Assembly (NCBI GenBank): GCA_947371415.1
Contig: CANBPJ010000003.1
Span: 1-34,172, forward strand
Origin: Burkholderiaceae bacterium
GTDB taxonomy: Bacteria > Pseudomonadota > Gammaproteobacteria > Burkholderiales > Burkholderiaceae
Length of the DNA: 34,172 nucleotides
Direction: 5' to 3'
Shown here: positions 32,127 through 34,172 of the stretch, piece by piece
Position numbering within the stretch: the first letter of the stretch is position 1
Layout: each line of letters begins with the position of its first letter
The notes under the pieces: model-generated
What the model was told of the DNA's origin: nothing
The model's input: the letters and a program-made list of their open reading frames with translations, nothing else
The model's database searches: none
Made by a program: the position numbers and the translations under genes

Positions 32127-33065
32127 ATGTCGGATATTCCAAACCCACTAGGCGCTTTTGATATCTTCAACTCACGATTTGAAGCCAAGCCAAAAAAGGC
32201 AAAAAAGAGTAAAGCTGAAACTATTAAGAAACTTTTTTCTAAGAAAATAGCCAAGAAATTATTTGGGAAAAAGTTTGCCACTCAAGCGCGTACAGAGCTG
32301 GAGATCCAGGAACTAGTAGTGCCTGAAAAGGCAATTGCCAAGCCAAAACGCCCTGCGTTTCAAATTACTTGGGCCAGCAATGCCAGCGAGATTAAAGAAG
32401 CTCAGCGCCTACGTTACAAAGTTTTTGCAGAAGAGATGGGTGCAAACCTTCCTGCTAATCCTGAAAACCTCGATATTGATGAGTTTGATGCCTATTGCGA
32501 TCACCTGTTGATTCGCGACCAAGAATCCCTCAAGGTAGTCGGCACCTATCGCGTACTACCCCCACATAAAGCCTTAGAAATTGGCCGCCTGTATTCTGAT
32601 TCTGAGTTTGACTTGTCACGCTTAAATCATTTGCGCCCAAAGATGGTGGAGCTCGGTAGATCTTGCGTACATGCAGACTACCGCTCTGGCGCCGTCATCA
32701 TGGCACTATGGAGCGGTCTTGCCCAATACATGCAAAAACACGATTATGAAATCATGCTGGGTTGTGCAAGCATCCCAATGGCAGATGGCGGTCACTATGC
32801 GGCCAGCCTCTTTAACTCCCTCAGAAATGAACAAATGGCGCCGGTAGAGAACCATGCATTTCCTCGTCTGCCACTCCCACTGGATCGTCTTAACGGTGGT
32901 TTAGAGGTCGACCCACCGCCGCTGATTAAGGGTTACTTGAAGTTAGGCGCCAAGATTTGTAGTGCCCCAGCATGGGATCCCGATTTCAACACTGCTGACG
33001 TTTTAACAATGCTGCGTCTCTCAGAAATAAATCCGCGTTATGCCAAGCATTTTTTAGGTCTGTAG
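32127..33065 (+). CDS. OlsB-like N-acyltransferase (ornithine lipid synthesis)
   Basis: 312 residues. Residues 80-312 are the acyl-ACP-dependent GNAT-type domain of OlsB and related N-acyl amino-acid synthases: AQRLRYKVFAEEMGA, DEFDAYCDHLLIRD, VVGTYRVL and KMVELGRSCVHADYR. It would attach a 3-hydroxy fatty acid to ornithine, giving lyso-ornithine lipid. The first 80 residues are an unusual Lys/Ala-rich stretch (KPKKAKKSK, KKIAKKLFGKKF) likely to bind the membrane surface or other anions. AAGGA is six bases before the ATG, with TATATAAAT just upstream as a possible -10. It follows dgkA by 43 bases. Confidence 0.82.
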   Translation: MSDIPNPLGAFDIFNSRFEAKPKKAKKSKAETIKKLFSKKIAKKLFGKKFATQARTELEIQELVVPEKAIAKPKRPAFQITWASNASEIKEAQRLRYKVFAEEMGANLPANPENLDIDEFDAYCDHLLIRDQESLKVVGTYRVLPPHKALEIGRLYSDSEFDLSRLNHLRPKMVELGRSCVHADYRSGAVIMALWSGLAQYMQKHDYEIMLGCASIPMADGGHYAASLFNSLRNEQMAPVENHAFPRLPLPLDRLNGGLEVDPPPLIKGYLKLGAKICSAPAWDPDFNTADVLTMLRLSEINPRYAKHFLGL

Positions 33066-33073
33066 CAGATAGA

Positions 33074-33090
33074 CAGCTCGATCTGAGCTG
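33074..33090. terminator. Weak hairpin between convergent genes
   Basis: CAGCTC and GAGCTG form a six-base stem with a five-base loop in the 33-base gap between the OlsB-like gene and ppx. There is no T-tract in either direction, so intrinsic termination is doubtful. Confidence 0.25.
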
Positions 33091-33098
33091 CCATGGAT

Positions 33099-34172
33099 TT
33101 ACTTCAAACTCACTTTATAAGGCCGGCCGATACGTTCCCATTCGGCCGCTTCTTTTTGCAAGCTAAACTCTGTCAAAGGATGCTCTCTTGCCCAGTCTTT
33201 TGAAAGGCTGACTAGATAAGACCCATCATGCTCCGATACTTTAACCTTTGGTAGGTTGGCATCACTTCTACCGCGGCATAGGGCCTGAGCCAAACGCAAG
33301 CAAAACAACATACGCCAATCCTTAAAGCTCGGATTATTGGCTAGCTTGCCAAGTTTTCCAGTATGGCCAATTAATAATGCGGCTAGTCTTGCTTGATCAT
33401 TTTTTGAGAATCCAGGCATATCTGCATTGCCGGCAATATAAGCAGAGTGCTTGTGATAACCATTATGAGAAATCGACAAGCCAATCTCATGCAAATTGGC
33501 TGCCCACTGAAGCAATGCAATGTTGTCTGATCTACTTTCTACATCAGGCTTAGGCAGTTGCGCTAAAAATTCAGCAGCATGCTGGCCCACCCGCTTTGCT
33601 TGCTCTCGATCCACTGCATAACGTTGCATGAATTGCTCAACGGTCACAAAGCGCATATCGTCATGCTGAGAACGCCCCAAAAGGTCATATAGAACACCGA
33701 CACGCAATGCAGCATCAGTCACCTCCATACTCTCGATACCCAACTCATCAAAGACGGCAATCATGATGGCAAGGCCACCTGGCCAAACAGATCTACGGTC
33801 GTCTTTTAGGCCAAGCAACTCCACCTGGCTGACATTCTCGTATTTCAAAAGATGTTTTTTCATGGCCTTTAAGCCATCGCGCGTAATCAACCCACTAGAA
33901 CTATTGACGCGACCCATAGTCAGACCTTCATTCAGCTGACCGTTGAAGTTATTCTCCGAAATGAGGTCTGCTAAGGCACGTGCCGTGCCAGAAGATCCGA
34001 CCACCTGCCTCCAACCGCTCTTTAAATAAGCGCCTGAAATAACTTGGATCTCGCGACGTGCTGCTAACTCAGCCTCTTTAAAAGCATGGGCATCAATATT
34101 GCCCTTGGGGAAAAAACGAAGGCTATGAGAAACACAACCAATATAGAGGCTTTCCATCAGCTTGGGCTCATA
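33099..34172 (-). CDS. ppx: Exopolyphosphatase (Ppx/GppA family), N-terminus cut by window edge
   Basis: 357 residues are visible; the frame stays open through the right edge (reading YEPKL before the first internal Met), so roughly the first 150 residues lie outside. The visible part begins near the end of the first actin-like lobe (ESLYIGCVSHSLRFF). It continues through GSSGTARALADLI, SGLITRDGL and RRSVWPGGLAIM, then a helical HD-type C-terminal domain (LHEIGLSISHNGYHKHSAYIAGNADMPG is spread over about 220-248). The enzyme releases phosphate from polyphosphate ends, or pppGpp if GppA-like. It is convergent with the OlsB-like gene. Its position fits the phosphate theme of this end of the window. 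Confidence 0.92.
   Translation of the reverse strand, partial: YEPKLMESLYIGCVSHSLRFFPKGNIDAHAFKEAELAARREIQVISGAYLKSGWRQVVGSSGTARALADLISENNFNGQLNEGLTMGRVNSSSGLITRDGLKAMKKHLLKYENVSQVELLGLKDDRRSVWPGGLAIMIAVFDELGIESMEVTDAALRVGVLYDLLGRSQHDDMRFVTVEQFMQRYAVDREQAKRVGQHAAEFLAQLPKPDVESRSDNIALLQWAANLHEIGLSISHNGYHKHSAYIAGNADMPGFSKNDQARLAALLIGHTGKLGKLANNPSFKDWRMLFCLRLAQALCRGRSDANLPKVKVSEHDGSYLVSLSKDWAREHPLTEFSLQKEAAEWERIGRPYKVSLK

Overview
The window looks like chromosomal core DNA from a small-genome betaproteobacterium of the Burkholderiales, most likely Polynucleobacter or a close relative. This is judged from gene content, protein resemblance, middling base composition by eye and very tight packing; it was not tested by any search. 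I see no phage, transposase, CRISPR array or integrated element. No gene-free stretch exceeds 300 bases; the longest gaps are about 200 (7515-7713), 145 (16771-16915) and 140 (23075-23214).

Layout. 1-4242 (minus strand): translation and stringent response, with relA, tRNA-Val, thrS and the first codons of infC, which appears to start at the rare codon AUC. 4243-7514 (minus): a single long gene joining a cation diffusion facilitator to an alpha/beta hydrolase, preceded by scoAB. 7714-9384 (plus): ETF-ubiquinone oxidoreductase. 9410-13153 (minus): an MFS permease, aroC, a CBS-domain protein and a YihY membrane protein. 13165-14472 (plus): a WrbA-like flavoprotein, a DUF2069 protein and a 62-residue unknown with a near-ideal ribosome binding site, closed by a bidirectional terminator. 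14549-16770 (minus): an MFS permease and a double rhodanese.

16916-18025 (plus): a lysine-rich histone H1-like protein followed by a PPK2 polyphosphate kinase. 18027-19427 (minus): three small exported or lipid-anchored proteins. 19514-19891 (plus): a carboxymuconolactone decarboxylase-family protein. 19893-23074 (minus): gltIJKL, a glutamate/aspartate ABC importer. 23215-23407 (minus): tRNA-Pro and tRNA-Arg. 23468-26023 (plus): a histidine-rich small protein and a ZnuD-like TonB-dependent receptor, with a strong dyad over the first gene's start.

26035-34172 is the most coherent and interesting part: a phosphate-economy locus. On the minus strand runs a five-gene, mostly overlapping operon (PlsC/OlsA-type acyltransferase, second PPK2, CYTH-like protein, two half-size CHR transporters). 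Divergent from it on the plus strand run a PlcP-like metallophosphoesterase, an Agt-like glycosyltransferase, diacylglycerol kinase and an OlsB-like N-acyltransferase, and then ppx (minus, cut by the window edge). The intergenic region between the two operons carries three direct repeats related to CTGTCAT at an exact 11-base period, which is the layout of a PhoB-binding Pho box. The simplest reading is a PhoB-controlled switch that, in low phosphate, degrades phospholipids, replaces them with glyco- and ornithine lipids, recycles diacylglycerol and handles polyphosphate. The CYTH and CHR members of that operon are not explained by known lipid-remodelling loci.
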